64,000 nt of DNA, taken from NCBI RefSeq assembly GCF_003443675.1, contig NZ_CP031963.1, positions 2,565,501 through 2,629,500 on the forward strand. The letters run 5' to 3'. Every line of letters starts with the position of its first letter. Position 1 is the first letter of the stretch. Positions 53,743 through 63,164 of the stretch are shown in pieces. The position numbers and the translations under genes are program-made. The notes under the pieces are model-generated. The model was not told the DNA's origin. It did no database searches and saw only the letters and a list, made by a program, of their open reading frames with translations. Source of the stretch: Aquimarina sp. BL5. Its GTDB lineage: Bacteria > Bacteroidota > Bacteroidia > Flavobacteriales > Flavobacteriaceae.

Positions 53743-54252
53743 ATGAAAAAGTTTAGAACCCTATTAGTAGCCTGTGCATTCATCCTAGGAGCATCAAGCT
53801 TTGTAAATGCACAATCTAAAGTAGCACATATCGCTTCGCAGGAACTTGTGGAAGCAATGCCTGCTTTTAAAGCTGCCAAAAGCGAAATTGACAAGCTAAA
53901 CAAAACGTATGAAGCAGAAATCAGGAATATGGTTTTGGAATTGCAAAATACGATGAAAAAGTATCAGGCCGAAGCTCCTACCAAAACTGAAGAAGAAAAT
54001 GCTAAAAGAGCACAAGAAGTTCAAACTACAGAGAAAAGCATCGGAGACTACAGACAGAATGCTTTACAAGATCTTCAGAAGAAAGAAATTGAACTATTAA
54101 AGCCTATCTACGAAAGCGCACGTGTTTCTATACAAAAAGTAGCAAGAGCACAAGGATTTGAATACGTATTAGATTCTACAACCGGAACAGGAGTTATTCT
54201 AGCTGACGGAAAAAATCTAATGGCAGATGTAAAAAAAGATTTAGGTATCTAA
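53743..54252 (+). CDS. OmpH/Skp-family periplasmic chaperone
   Basis: This 169-residue protein has a signal peptide (about 1-23, ending VNAQ) and a standard Skp length: strand KVAHIASQELVEAMPAFKAA, two long helices with the KTYEAEIRNMVLELQNT stretch, and the last strand FEYVLDSTTGTGVILADG. It holds unfolded outer-membrane proteins in the periplasm. It follows the longer OmpH gene by 44 bases and closes the operon before a strong terminator. Confidence 0.93.
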   Translation: MKKFRTLLVACAFILGASSFVNAQSKVAHIASQELVEAMPAFKAAKSEIDKLNKTYEAEIRNMVLELQNTMKKYQAEAPTKTEEENAKRAQEVQTTEKSIGDYRQNALQDLQKKEIELLKPIYESARVSIQKVARAQGFEYVLDSTTGTGVILADGKNLMADVKKDLGI

Positions 54253-54277
54253 AAAAAATACCTTCATAGAATAAAAT

Positions 54278-54309
54278 AAAAAACAGTGAGTCTAGACTCA
54301 CTGTTTTTT
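54278..54309 (+). terminator. Terminator of the bamA-ompH operon
   Basis: A perfect palindrome with 16 bases in each arm centred at 54293/54294 (core CAGTGAGTCTAGACTCACTG) ends in a T-run. It lies 25 bases after the ompH stop. Its T-run merges with the -7 box of murI. Confidence 0.92.
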
Positions 54310-54310
54310 T

Positions 54311-54318
54311 TATTTTTG
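54311..54318 (+). promoter_or_regulatory. Putative -7 box of murI
   Basis: TATTTTTG matches TAnnTTTG, begins one base after the terminator stem and lies 20 bases before the murI ATG. The terminator T-run and the promoter are thus side by side. Confidence 0.45.
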
Positions 54319-54338
54319 GAACATTACTATCTCACAAA

Positions 54339-55127
54339 ATGAATAAACAAGCAATAGGCATCTTTGACTCAGGTATTGGTGGAACTTCCATTTGGAAAGA
54401 AATTGCTTTAGCAATGCCAAATGAAAATACAATATACTTGGCAGATAGTAAATATGCTCCCTATGGTAAACGTAGTACCGATGAAATTATATCACTAAGT
54501 ATTAAGAACACCAAAAAGCTTATTGAACTAAATTGCAAAATCATTGTTGTTGCTTGTAATACTGCTACTACAAATGCCATAAAAGTACTTAGGGAACAAT
54601 TTGATATTCCATTCATCGGTATTGAACCTGCTATAAAACCAGCCGCTCTTAACACAAAAACTCAAAAGGTTGGTGTTTTAGCTACAAAAGGTACATTATC
54701 CAGTGAATTGTTTGCTAAAACATCAGATCTCTATGCAAACAAAATAGAGGTTATTGAAGTTATTGGAACTGGATTGGTAGAACTTATAGAAGAGGGAAAA
54801 ATCCAAACTCCAGAAATGCATCTTCTATTAGAGTCATATATACAGCCTTTGATTGAAAAAAATATTGATTATCTTGTTTTAGGCTGTAGTCATTACCCAT
54901 ACCTCATCCCGATCTTAAAAAAAATGCTTCCCAATCATATAGACATCATAGATTCTGGTGAAGCAGTAGCTAAACAAACTAAAGTGATTCTTTCCAAAAA
55001 CGATCTTCTAAGTGCTAATTCACAGCAGGGAATACATACTTTTTTTACTAATGGGTCATTACATATTCTACAAGAGATTCTAAAAAAAAGTAATATCCCT
55101 TCCATTTCAAAAATGTTAGCATTTTAG
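54339..55127 (+). CDS. murI: Glutamate racemase
   Basis: This 262-residue cofactor-free racemase makes D-glutamate for peptidoglycan. It has FDSGIGGTS (about 8-16), the strand YAPYGKRS, and the two catalytic Cys in VVACNTATTN (about 69-78) and LGCSHYPYL (about 180-188). Length and motifs are normal. It stands as its own unit after the bamA operon terminator. Confidence 0.96.
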   Translation: MNKQAIGIFDSGIGGTSIWKEIALAMPNENTIYLADSKYAPYGKRSTDEIISLSIKNTKKLIELNCKIIVVACNTATTNAIKVLREQFDIPFIGIEPAIKPAALNTKTQKVGVLATKGTLSSELFAKTSDLYANKIEVIEVIGTGLVELIEEGKIQTPEMHLLLESYIQPLIEKNIDYLVLGCSHYPYLIPILKKMLPNHIDIIDSGEAVAKQTKVILSKNDLLSANSQQGIHTFFTNGSLHILQEILKKSNIPSISKMLAF

Positions 55128-55309
55128 CTATACGTAAGAATTAACTTTCTTTTTTTATAATTACATGTTAAAAAAATACTCTTTAACGAATTTTAACACT
55201 CGTTATCTCTGTTTGTGTACTTTTTTTCTTTTATTTGATAATCTCTTGATTGTTAAGCTCCTACAGTAAAGAAGATACTATTAAACCTTTTACCCCTAAT
55301 TCTGTAGTT

Positions 55310-55834
55310 ATGAAAAAAAGCATTGTAACGCTTTTTGGATTATTCTGTGTGACTTTTTCTGTAGCACAAAACAATGTGCAAATAGACGGAAGATTAAAAC
55401 CGCATTTAGATAAATTCTTTGAGTATTGTAAAAAATATAATATTGAATATTATGATAAGCTATTTGAACTAAAAAACATCGATATTGTTGATACACTTAC
55501 CGTTTCTCCAAAAGGATCCACTTTAGGAATGCTTACAAGAGACAAAAACAACAAAGTAGAAAATATAGTGATTAACTGGGTAGCCTTGCTGGATGAGGAA
55601 ATACTAAAGGTAGTTGCTTTCCACGAATTTGCGCATTATTTCCTAGAATACAAAAAACATATCTGTGATGATTGCGGAAAAATAATGGCTGTGGTTAACA
55701 GTAGTTATTTTGATATTGTCAAGGACTGGGATAATCAAGTAAAGACACTTTTTCTAGATTCTCCTCTATACAAAAGAAGGAAAACGGTTGCCTATACTAA
55801 TTCATACAGCAGACCGGATCATTTAGCCAACTAG
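55310..55834 (+). CDS. Small secreted zincin-like metalloprotease
   Basis: The frame opens at a TTG at 55250, but the ATG at 55310 begins the signal peptide (MKKSIVTLFGLFCVTFSVAQ) and gives 174 residues. The mature protein has HEFAHYF (about 105-111), an HExxH zinc motif, followed by a CDDCG pair about 10 residues later, which could add a ligand or a disulphide, and a Lys/Arg-rich end. No larger peptidase domain is visible, and I do not recognise the family. It converges on the LytTR regulator gene, with 12 bases between stops. Confidence 0.65.
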   Translation: MKKSIVTLFGLFCVTFSVAQNNVQIDGRLKPHLDKFFEYCKKYNIEYYDKLFELKNIDIVDTLTVSPKGSTLGMLTRDKNNKVENIVINWVALLDEEILKVVAFHEFAHYFLEYKKHICDDCGKIMAVVNSSYFDIVKDWDNQVKTLFLDSPLYKRRKTVAYTNSYSRPDHLAN

Positions 55835-55846
55835 GATTATTCTTTC

Positions 55847-56581
55847 TTATTTAAAATAATCTAGTAAAGCTCCCTTCTTAGAGGAGGAGACCATAAGTTC
55901 TTTTCCTGAGGATAACTGAACACTGCCTCCTTTGCCTTTTTTATATCGCACAATGGTACTTACATTGACTAAAAAACTTTTATGAATTCTAACAAACCCT
56001 TGATCAGACAAAGAATCTTCAAAATACTTTAGGGTTTTACTAACTAGTTTCTGTCCTTGATTGAGAAATATTTTGGTATAATTATCATCGGCTTGACAGT
56101 ACAAAATTTCGGATATTTTCAATACCTCAAAACCATCTTGTTGCGGTATGGTAATCTTTCCATCGGCAGCAGCAGACACTTTTGGTGTTAATACCTTATC
56201 CTGCAATTCTTTTTCACGTTCTTTTATATGACTTACGTGTTCTACAGCCTTTATAAGATTATCTATTGCTATTGGTTTCAATAAATAATATGTCGCTTGA
56301 GCGTTTAGCGCGTCTACAGCATAATGGTCATAGGCAGTTACAAAAACCGTTTCAAAAGTTCTGTCTGGCACTTGTTCCAACAAATCAAAAGCATTACCGT
56401 ATGGCATTTCTACATCTAGAAACAAAAGGTCGGGATTATTAGATTCTAATAGCGTTAATGTTTCTTGAACACTTGCGGCTTCTCCTAACACTTCTACCGT
56501 TGGACAATATTTATTAAGATAATTTTTTAAGATTGCTCGGCTATTAGCCTCATCATCTACTACAATTGCTGTTAAATTCAC
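55847..56581 (-). CDS. LytTR-family response regulator
   Basis: This 244-residue regulator has a receiver domain (IVVDDEANSR at the start, phospho-acceptor Asp in LLFLDVEMPYG, Thr and Lys in FVTAYDHYAV and YLLKPI) and a LytTR DNA-binding domain (ILYCQADDNYTKIF, then FVRIHKSFLVNV). It starts with GTG at 56581. It follows the TPR histidine kinase gene by 64 bases on the same strand, so the two form a two-component pair. Its targets are unknown. Confidence 0.94.
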   Translation of the reverse strand: MNLTAIVVDDEANSRAILKNYLNKYCPTVEVLGEAASVQETLTLLESNNPDLLFLDVEMPYGNAFDLLEQVPDRTFETVFVTAYDHYAVDALNAQATYYLLKPIAIDNLIKAVEHVSHIKEREKELQDKVLTPKVSAAADGKITIPQQDGFEVLKISEILYCQADDNYTKIFLNQGQKLVSKTLKYFEDSLSDQGFVRIHKSFLVNVSTIVRYKKGKGGSVQLSSGKELMVSSSKKGALLDYFK

Positions 56582-56645
56582 AGTTATCAGATTTATTAAT
56601 TACTTATAAGTCATATATATGCTTAATAGCATAAAAAATAAGATG

Positions 56646-58886
56646 TTATTTATCTTTTTTGAGTACTAACTTTACCAGAGTACCTTCTTCCTGACCAGTT
56701 AGGTCGGAGATAAAGACATCTACCTTATCCTTGTACATCGTATTTAGAATATTAATCCTCTTTTTAATGTTACTCATCCCTTGCGACTTTTGCTTCTTTT
56801 GATTCAGGGTTTTTAATGCTTTAGACTTTTCTCTTCCGATTCCATTGTCAGAAATCGTTATTTCAATTGTATCATCGAATGTTTTAGAGAAATGTATGGA
56901 CAATAGCCCTTTATCTGGCCTGTATCGTAATCCATGCCAAACAGCATTTTCTACATAGGGCTGAAGCAACATTGGCGGAATCATATATTCTTTAATATCA
57001 ATTTCTGGATCTACCTCTATAGTATAATCGAATTTATCCTGAAATCTAAAATGTTCCAACTGTACGTACAATTCTAACAATTCTATTTCTTTTTCTAATG
57101 GTATAAAATCTTCTTCACTATTTTCTAAAACCGATCGCATTAACAATGAAAAGTCAGTCAAATATTTGTTCGCAGCTCTTTCATCACTAGTTGCAATGAA
57201 TGTATTTACCGAGTTTAAAGCATTAAAAATAAAGTGCGGATTCATCTGAGAACGCAATGATTTTAATGCTAATAAATTGTTAGCATATTGTTGTTGTTTT
57301 ATATTGCGATACATTAAATACGCAGCAAGGAACAACAATACAGATAATCCAAGTAAGGAATAAATAATTATTTTTTGCTGTCCAGCTAGTTCCTGAGATG
57401 CAAAAGCAAGTTTATATTTACTTTCATTAAGTTCTCTATCCTTTTCTAAGGTAGCTATGCGATTTGCTTTTAATGCTAATTCTCTACTAAATCTGGTTGC
57501 TTGGGATATCTCCTGCTCTTTCTGAATATATAGTTTATCAATAATTACTTCATATTCTTCAAAAGCTTCAGAAGCTTTTTTAAGTTCGCCTTTTTCACGA
57601 TACACTTCTCCTAATTTTCTTGTAGCATCTTTCTGAACAACTAGATCATTTTCTGAGGCTGCTTTTTTAATACTTTCTTTTAAATAGGGTATCGCTTCAT
57701 CATATTCAGCTTGCGCTGCAAAGGCATTCGCTATTTTATAGTTCTGCACCTGCGATGTAATAGCACGATCATCTATACTAGCTGGTGCAGATGCAATAGT
57801 ATCCTTTACTGTTGTGCTGAATTCCTCTTTTCGTTCAATATCCTGAATATCCTCAAGTGCTTCTTTTCTTAATTCAATCTCTTTATCAAAACTATTACTC
57901 TTATTATAAAAATCCGCTGCTTTTGCTCTCTGTCGTGCAGATGATTTTTTACTTCTCCTACTAGCAAGTTGTACTGAGTTGCCCAAATATTCTTCTGCAT
58001 CATCTAGATTTCCTTGTCTTTGAAGTATTTCAGCAAGCTTAGAATTTAACTCAACAATAATGTCTTCATACTTCTTTTTTTGTGCTAATGATAATGCCTT
58101 ATTATAGCTATTTATTGCATTAGTATTATCGTTACGTCCTTTATAACTATCTCCTAGTCCTTGATACACCTTCACCTTCTGTAAGGAGCTAAGTCTAGAC
58201 TTCTCTAATTCATTAAAGGTTAATAATGAAGTCTCGTAATTTTCACTAAGTAATTGAGCAATACCTAATTTTATTTTTACATCGGCGCTATACTTATTAG
58301 TAAGACTAGTTGCATAATTACTTTCTGCTAGATCCGGCTGTTTCCAGTGAGCATAAATATCTCCTAAAGTTTCAAAAAGTTCAGCTTTCTTCTCATCACC
58401 AAAAGTGTCGTCTTCCTCTATTGTTTCCAAAGCCTTTGTAACATAGTCAATACTTGTTGCGGCATCTTTTTTCAAAGAATTTCTTGCAGCGGCAAGATTA
58501 GCTCCGTATGCGGCAGAAGATCTTTTTTGTTTTTCAACCTTCTGAACATTCGTTACCGATGGGTTTTCCTGAACTTTAACATCTATTCTTTCCCGGCTTG
58601 TAATCGTATAATAAATTGTATTAAAACTATCATGTTTAATAATAATATTATCACCAATCTTAGCTTGTATTTTAAAATCACCTAAACTATTAGTGTAGTA
58701 TACCTTATCTCCTATTCCCTCTACCCGAACTTCTACGTCTCTTATGGGTTTTAGTGTTTTATCTTCTTTTACAGTACCTCGTATGGTTATATCAGCCTCA
58801 GTCGCTCTTCTTACATCATCTTGAGCAAAAAAAGTACTGGGTAACAACCACATAAACAATAAAATGAAACAAAATCTATTCATCAT
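56646..58886 (-). CDS. TPR sensor histidine kinase (LytS-type)
   Basis: This 746-residue protein has a signal peptide (about 1-22), a beta-sandwich domain of the carboxypeptidase-regulatory kind (about 32-105, ITIRGTVKEDKTLKPIRDVEV), several tetratricopeptide repeats (about 150-470), one membrane helix (about 510-530, IIIYSLLGLSVLLFLAAYLMY), and a His_kinase core: MNPHFIFNALNSV with the phospho-His, then PPMLLQPYVENAVWHG and the ATP lid SDNGIGREKS. The TPRs face the periplasm. The partner regulator is the next gene. The kinase core is of the PMN-HFIFN type and is unlike the kinase-like domain of the dual-GHKL protein at 9147-12020. Confidence 0.94.
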   Translation of the reverse strand: MMNRFCFILLFMWLLPSTFFAQDDVRRATEADITIRGTVKEDKTLKPIRDVEVRVEGIGDKVYYTNSLGDFKIQAKIGDNIIIKHDSFNTIYYTITSRERIDVKVQENPSVTNVQKVEKQKRSSAAYGANLAAARNSLKKDAATSIDYVTKALETIEEDDTFGDEKKAELFETLGDIYAHWKQPDLAESNYATSLTNKYSADVKIKLGIAQLLSENYETSLLTFNELEKSRLSSLQKVKVYQGLGDSYKGRNDNTNAINSYNKALSLAQKKKYEDIIVELNSKLAEILQRQGNLDDAEEYLGNSVQLASRRSKKSSARQRAKAADFYNKSNSFDKEIELRKEALEDIQDIERKEEFSTTVKDTIASAPASIDDRAITSQVQNYKIANAFAAQAEYDEAIPYLKESIKKAASENDLVVQKDATRKLGEVYREKGELKKASEAFEEYEVIIDKLYIQKEQEISQATRFSRELALKANRIATLEKDRELNESKYKLAFASQELAGQQKIIIYSLLGLSVLLFLAAYLMYRNIKQQQYANNLLALKSLRSQMNPHFIFNALNSVNTFIATSDERAANKYLTDFSLLMRSVLENSEEDFIPLEKEIELLELYVQLEHFRFQDKFDYTIEVDPEIDIKEYMIPPMLLQPYVENAVWHGLRYRPDKGLLSIHFSKTFDDTIEITISDNGIGREKSKALKTLNQKKQKSQGMSNIKKRINILNTMYKDKVDVFISDLTGQEEGTLVKLVLKKDK

Positions 58887-59105
58887 ATACTAAATAAGAA
58901 AGGTAAACTTAATCCATTTATATGGGATAATAAAATCAGAAATTACTCATAAGTTGCTTTCTTCGGAGTATTAATATCATAAAACATTACTTCCCTAACT
59001 GAAAAAGGCTTTTCACTCATTCATAACAACCCATTCCTAATCCATAGTTTTTATCTAAAAAAGTTCCTGTTAGTTTTAGCTTAAATTATAAAAAAAGTAA
59101 CAATT

Positions 59106-60281
59106 ATGAAGACAGTATGTATATGGAGTTTATTATGCTTGCTAATGATTCCTGTTTCATGTAAAGCGGAAAATAACTCCCGTCCAGAATTAGCCTTTCA
59201 AACGGAAAATTCACATCAGATTTACACATCTAAGACAGATCCAGACACCAAAAATATTCAAGTAGCACTATTATTGGATACAAGCAATAGTATGGACGGT
59301 TTAATTGACCAAGCAAAAGCACAACTATGGGAAATCGTAAATGAGTTATCCTATGCAAAATGTGGTCACTATAAAATAAAACTACAGATTGCTTTATATG
59401 AATATGGTAATGATCTTTTACCATCAAAGGAAGGTTATATAAGACAGGTACTACCCTTTTCTGACGACCTTGATGAGATTTCGAAAGAGCTTTTTGCCTT
59501 AACTACTAATGGCGGAAACGAATATTGTGGAAAAGTAATAAACACTTCTATTAACCAATTAGATTGGAAAAAAAACAATGATCATCTAAAACTAATCTTT
59601 ATAGCAGGGAACGAACCTTTTACGCAAGGTCCTGTAAACTATAAAGATGCTGCTACCGATGCTATAGAAAAGGATATTACGATAAATACCATCTTTTGTG
59701 GAAACTACAAACAAGGTATTGAAACGAACTGGAAAGATGGAGCGGATTTAACTAAAGGAGAATATAGCGCTATTGATCATAATAGGGAAACTATACATAT
59801 AGCAACGCCTTATGATGATATCATTTTACAATTAAATCGAAAATTAAACAACACCTATATCTATTATGGAAACGAAGGTTCTAAAAAAATAAGTCTACAA
59901 GCCGAACAAGATAGTAATGCAAGATCATATAGTCCGGCGAACGCAGTTAGCAGAACTGTAAGTAAAAGTTCTGGGTTTTATAAAAACAAAAGCTGGGATT
60001 TAGTGGATGCTGCAGAAGATAAAGATTTCGAGCTAGAAGAAGTAGCTAAAGAAGAGTTACCTCAAGAATTAAAGAATAAGTCTAACACCGAGCTAAAACA
60101 ATACATCACTCAAAAAAGTAATGAACGAAAGGAAGTCCAGAAAAAAATTCAGGAATTGAACAAGAAACGAATAACGTATATAAAGAACAATAGCAAAAAA
60201 GATGCTTCTAATCTTGAAGCTGCTCTTATTAAAGCTATAAAAACTCAAGGAGAGAGAAAATCCTTCAGCTGGAAAGAATAA
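59106..60281 (+). CDS. VWA-domain lipoprotein
   Basis: This 391-residue protein has a lipoprotein signal ending PVSC at about residue 20, a von Willebrand factor A domain with MIDAS motif DTSNSM (about 58-63), the conserved Thr region LTTNGGNEYCG (about 131-141), and a charged helical C-terminal third (KNKSNTELKQYITQK, then KEVQKKIQELNKK). VWA domains bind ligands through a metal ion, so it may be a surface adhesion or assembly factor. It is 15 bases before a rhodanese-like gene, so the two share a transcript. Confidence 0.85.
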   Translation: MKTVCIWSLLCLLMIPVSCKAENNSRPELAFQTENSHQIYTSKTDPDTKNIQVALLLDTSNSMDGLIDQAKAQLWEIVNELSYAKCGHYKIKLQIALYEYGNDLLPSKEGYIRQVLPFSDDLDEISKELFALTTNGGNEYCGKVINTSINQLDWKKNNDHLKLIFIAGNEPFTQGPVNYKDAATDAIEKDITINTIFCGNYKQGIETNWKDGADLTKGEYSAIDHNRETIHIATPYDDIILQLNRKLNNTYIYYGNEGSKKISLQAEQDSNARSYSPANAVSRTVSKSSGFYKNKSWDLVDAAEDKDFELEEVAKEELPQELKNKSNTELKQYITQKSNERKEVQKKIQELNKKRITYIKNNSKKDASNLEAALIKAIKTQGERKSFSWKE

Positions 60282-60296
60282 CCAAATACAAAAACT

Positions 60297-60809
60297 ATGA
60301 AAACTAATATAATCGTTCTGCTAATCGTTTTAACACCCATAACCATGTTGTCTCAAAAAAAATCAGAATTAAAAAAATCTAAAGTCGATTACAATTCCTT
60401 TTTAGAAATCACGGAAGAAGTTATGGAATATCGACAAAACAGATTAATACCTTTGGATCAATTTCTTGATTTCGCAAAAGACAATGGCACCATTTTATTG
60501 GACACACGATCAGAAGCAGCTTATAAGAGAAAACATCTTAAGGGTTCGATTCATTTAAATTTTTCTGATTTTACTGAAGAAAAATTAGCCAAACTAATTC
60601 CAGATAAAAAAACCAGGATATTAATTTATTGTAATAATAATATCGATGGTGATGCTTTTAATTTTCCAACCAAGAGCATACCATTAGCGTTGAATATCCC
60701 AACATTTATTAATCTTTACGGTTATGGCTATAAAAACATATACGAACTATCCTCTTTAGTCCCAATACGCGATGAGCGTCTAAAGTTTACAGGCACCGAA
60801 GTAGAATAA
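60297..60809 (+). CDS. Secreted rhodanese-like protein
   Basis: This 170-residue protein has a signal peptide (about 1-19, ending LSQK) and a rhodanese-like fold: the LLDTRSEAAYKRKHLKGSI strand-helix (about 66-85) and an active-site loop YCNNNIDGD (about 105-113) with Cys. The usual CxxxxR loop is altered. It is exported, unlike most rhodaneses. It follows the VWA lipoprotein by 15 bases and ends in a bidirectional terminator. Confidence 0.82.
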   Translation: MKTNIIVLLIVLTPITMLSQKKSELKKSKVDYNSFLEITEEVMEYRQNRLIPLDQFLDFAKDNGTILLDTRSEAAYKRKHLKGSIHLNFSDFTEEKLAKLIPDKKTRILIYCNNNIDGDAFNFPTKSIPLALNIPTFINLYGYGYKNIYELSSLVPIRDERLKFTGTEVE

Positions 60810-60845
60810 ATAAAGGCCAGCTTTTAAGCTGGCCTTTATTTTATA
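60809..60845. terminator. Bidirectional terminator between the rhodanese-like and PorP/SprF genes
   Basis: AAAGGCCAGCTT and AAGCTGGCCTTT pair perfectly around TT (60812-60837), with A/T arms continuing on both sides. It serves the + strand gene ending at 60809 and the - strand gene ending at 60864. Confidence 0.88.
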
Positions 60846-60863
60846 TTTAGATAATATCCTTGT

Positions 60864-61898
60864 CTAATTGTTAACAGCTGGACAATGACAGTTCCATCGT
60901 TCTTTACGTTTTCCGAAATCGTACCCTAATGTTAACTGATGAAAACCTCCATTAGTTAAAACTACAGAGTTAGATTGATAACTATAGGTATATCCAACCA
61001 TCCATTTTCTATAATTTATACCTAGAAACGGTGTGATGTATTGTAATTTTTGGCTCTCAATTTCTAAACCTGTTTGAGAGAACTCTGCTCCATCAAAACT
61101 TCTTCGATAAGACAATCCTCCCCATAATACTATACTCTCTCCAAAATTCCTATACGCTTTTAAGTTCCCATCAATAGTGCTTTCCTTAGTTTGGTCAGTT
61201 GCCTGATAAAGAATCGACGGTTCTAAACTCCAAGGACCTCCATTTCCTAATCCAAAAACGTGTCCTACAGAAAAAATATATCTTCTCTGATTGTTAGGCT
61301 CTACGATTGTGTTATTAGAATTATCAAAAAGACCTCTTGTAGTTGGCAATATATTTTTTACTGTAAAATGAGCAAACCAGTCTAGGTAATGATAAGACAT
61401 CCCTACGTCCAAGTTAAAATATCCATCTTTTTGCAGTCTACCCTGTATTGCAGGATCTGGATCCAAAGGATCGTCAAACTCGCTAGTATCTAAGTTAGAT
61501 TGAATAAATGCACCACTAATACCAAAAGATAACATATTCAGATCGGTTCGATCACGAGAAAATAACAAATGATATGCGAATGTTGCAAAAACTCCTGTCT
61601 GAGAAAAAGGACCATTCTCGTCCTGATATATTATTGCTCCAAGACCTACTTTATCTCCAGTTCTAAAATTAACATTAGCTGATTGGGTATTAGGCGCATT
61701 ATCTACATCAAACCATTGTTTCCTTGCCGTAAGCCTAATCTTATTCGCATTAGAAGCTCCAGCCATAGAAGGATGAACCAGATATAAGTTATCAGAAAGA
61801 TAATCTGCATAAACCGGAATTCCTTCCTGAGAAAAAATAAATTGTGAGGTTAGTATAGCAAACAACAAATAGTATTTCTTCAAATTCATTAGAGGCAT
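60864..61898 (-). CDS. PorP/SprF-family type IX secretion outer-membrane protein
   Basis: This 344-residue beta-barrel protein has a signal peptide and the family start: PVYADYLSDNLYLVHPSMAG with RLTARKQWF next, then GLGAIIYQDENGP, a YHYLDWFAHFTVKN stretch and a C-terminal LTLGYDFGKRKERWNCHC. PorP/SprF proteins hold or present T9SS substrates such as SprB at the surface. The ATG at 61889 is an alternative start four residues in. The C-terminal Cys-x-Cys is a small oddity. Confidence 0.9.
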   Translation of the reverse strand: MPLMNLKKYYLLFAILTSQFIFSQEGIPVYADYLSDNLYLVHPSMAGASNANKIRLTARKQWFDVDNAPNTQSANVNFRTGDKVGLGAIIYQDENGPFSQTGVFATFAYHLLFSRDRTDLNMLSFGISGAFIQSNLDTSEFDDPLDPDPAIQGRLQKDGYFNLDVGMSYHYLDWFAHFTVKNILPTTRGLFDNSNNTIVEPNNQRRYIFSVGHVFGLGNGGPWSLEPSILYQATDQTKESTIDGNLKAYRNFGESIVLWGGLSYRRSFDGAEFSQTGLEIESQKLQYITPFLGINYRKWMVGYTYSYQSNSVVLTNGGFHQLTLGYDFGKRKERWNCHCPAVNN

Positions 61899-62110
61899 TA
61901 TATTTAAAAGGAAAACTAGGTTAATTATTTCAATATAAACTATTTAATTCTGCTTATATTGTGGGGCGTTAATATTTCTTTTCCCAAATTAAAATATTAT
62001 TTATTGCCGGGAGCAAATATATTAATTTTTAACAGAACATATCTTTTCGCCCTAGTATTAAAACAATCTTAATCTTATAAACCCTACTCTAAAGTGGAAT
62101 TACTTTTTAG

Positions 62111-62118
62111 TAAATTTG
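62111..62118 (+). promoter_or_regulatory. Putative -7 box of the Nfu gene
   Basis: TAAATTTG fits TAnnTTTG and lies 13 bases before the ATG at 62132. A -33 element is not clear. Confidence 0.4.
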
Positions 62119-62131
62119 CCAAAAATATATC

Positions 62132-63037
62132 ATGGAAAAGAAATTTGAAATAAAAATAGAACCCACTTCCAATCCGAGTATCATAAAATTTGAAGCTAAT
62201 TATTTCCTAACCGAACATACTAGTTATGAATTTGAAAATATAGATCACGCTAAAAATTCACCGTTAGCCCAACAATTATTTTATTTGCCATTTGTAAAAA
62301 GAGTATTTATAGCACAAAACTTTGTAGCTATCGATAAGTATGATATTATAGAATGGGCTGATGTACAAGAAGAGGTTGCGGGACAAATAAAAGAATATTT
62401 AAACAGTGGGCAATTGGTTATAAATGAAACTACATCTACTAAAAAAACACCTATAACCATTTACGCGGAAAGTACTCCAAATCCTGCAGTACTTAAATTT
62501 GTAGCAAATAAAAAACTAGTTGCTACAGGACACGAATTTAAAAGTATTGATGATACTAAAGAAGCTCCTCTTGCAGAAAAGTTGTTTCATTTCCCCTTTG
62601 TGAAGGAAGTATATATTGATGAGAATTATATTTCTATTAGTAAGTATGATATGGCAGACTGGAATGATATTACAATGGAAATAAGAGAATTTCTGAGAGA
62701 ATATCTAGAGCAAGGCAAAGAAGTACTTTCAGAAAATGCTACCGTATCCAAAAGTCAAGTAGAAAAGCAAGCCGAGGCAACGTTCGAGAAATTAGATGAT
62801 ACCTCAAAGGATATTGTAAACATTATAGAGGAATATATCAAACCAGCTGTTGCTAGTGATGGAGGTAATATTATGTTTGACTCTTATGATCCAGATAGTA
62901 AAGTAGTAAAAGTAATTTTGCAAGGAGCTTGTAGCGGATGTCCTTCTTCTACCTTTACCTTAAAAAACGGTATAGAAAATATGCTAAAAGAGATGCTAAA
63001 AGATAAAGTAGCCTTTGTAGAAGCAATAAATGGGTAG
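62132..63037 (+). CDS. NifU-like Fe-S scaffold with two Nfu N-domains
   Basis: This 301-residue protein has two successive Nfu_N domains: residues about 1-95 (IEPTSNPSIIKFEANYFL, then LFYLPFVKRVFIAQNFVAI) and about 105-200 (AESTPNPAVLKFVANKKL, then LFHFPFVKEVYIDENYISI), and a C-terminal NifU domain (about 220-301) with the cluster-binding pair in GACSGCPSS. It carries or delivers Fe-S clusters to target proteins. The duplicated N-domain is the unusual point. The gene stands alone between the PorP/SprF and dodecin genes. Confidence 0.93.
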   Translation: MEKKFEIKIEPTSNPSIIKFEANYFLTEHTSYEFENIDHAKNSPLAQQLFYLPFVKRVFIAQNFVAIDKYDIIEWADVQEEVAGQIKEYLNSGQLVINETTSTKKTPITIYAESTPNPAVLKFVANKKLVATGHEFKSIDDTKEAPLAEKLFHFPFVKEVYIDENYISISKYDMADWNDITMEIREFLREYLEQGKEVLSENATVSKSQVEKQAEATFEKLDDTSKDIVNIIEEYIKPAVASDGGNIMFDSYDPDSKVVKVILQGACSGCPSSTFTLKNGIENMLKEMLKDKVAFVEAING

Positions 63038-63164
63038 TTCATCGAATTATCTTTAATGATATCGAAAAAACCATATAAATAATAGTAGTTATTGTTTAAT
63101 AAAAACCAAAGTATCTCGTATATTAGAGAACCTTTTGTAAAATATTAACCAAAAAATTATTAAA

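Noticed and set aside
55847..58886. LytTR regulator and TPR kinase as a relative of the defence relay
   Set aside because: The kinase is of the LytS His_kinase type with periplasmic TPRs and a standard LytTR regulator; it is an ordinary two-component pair.
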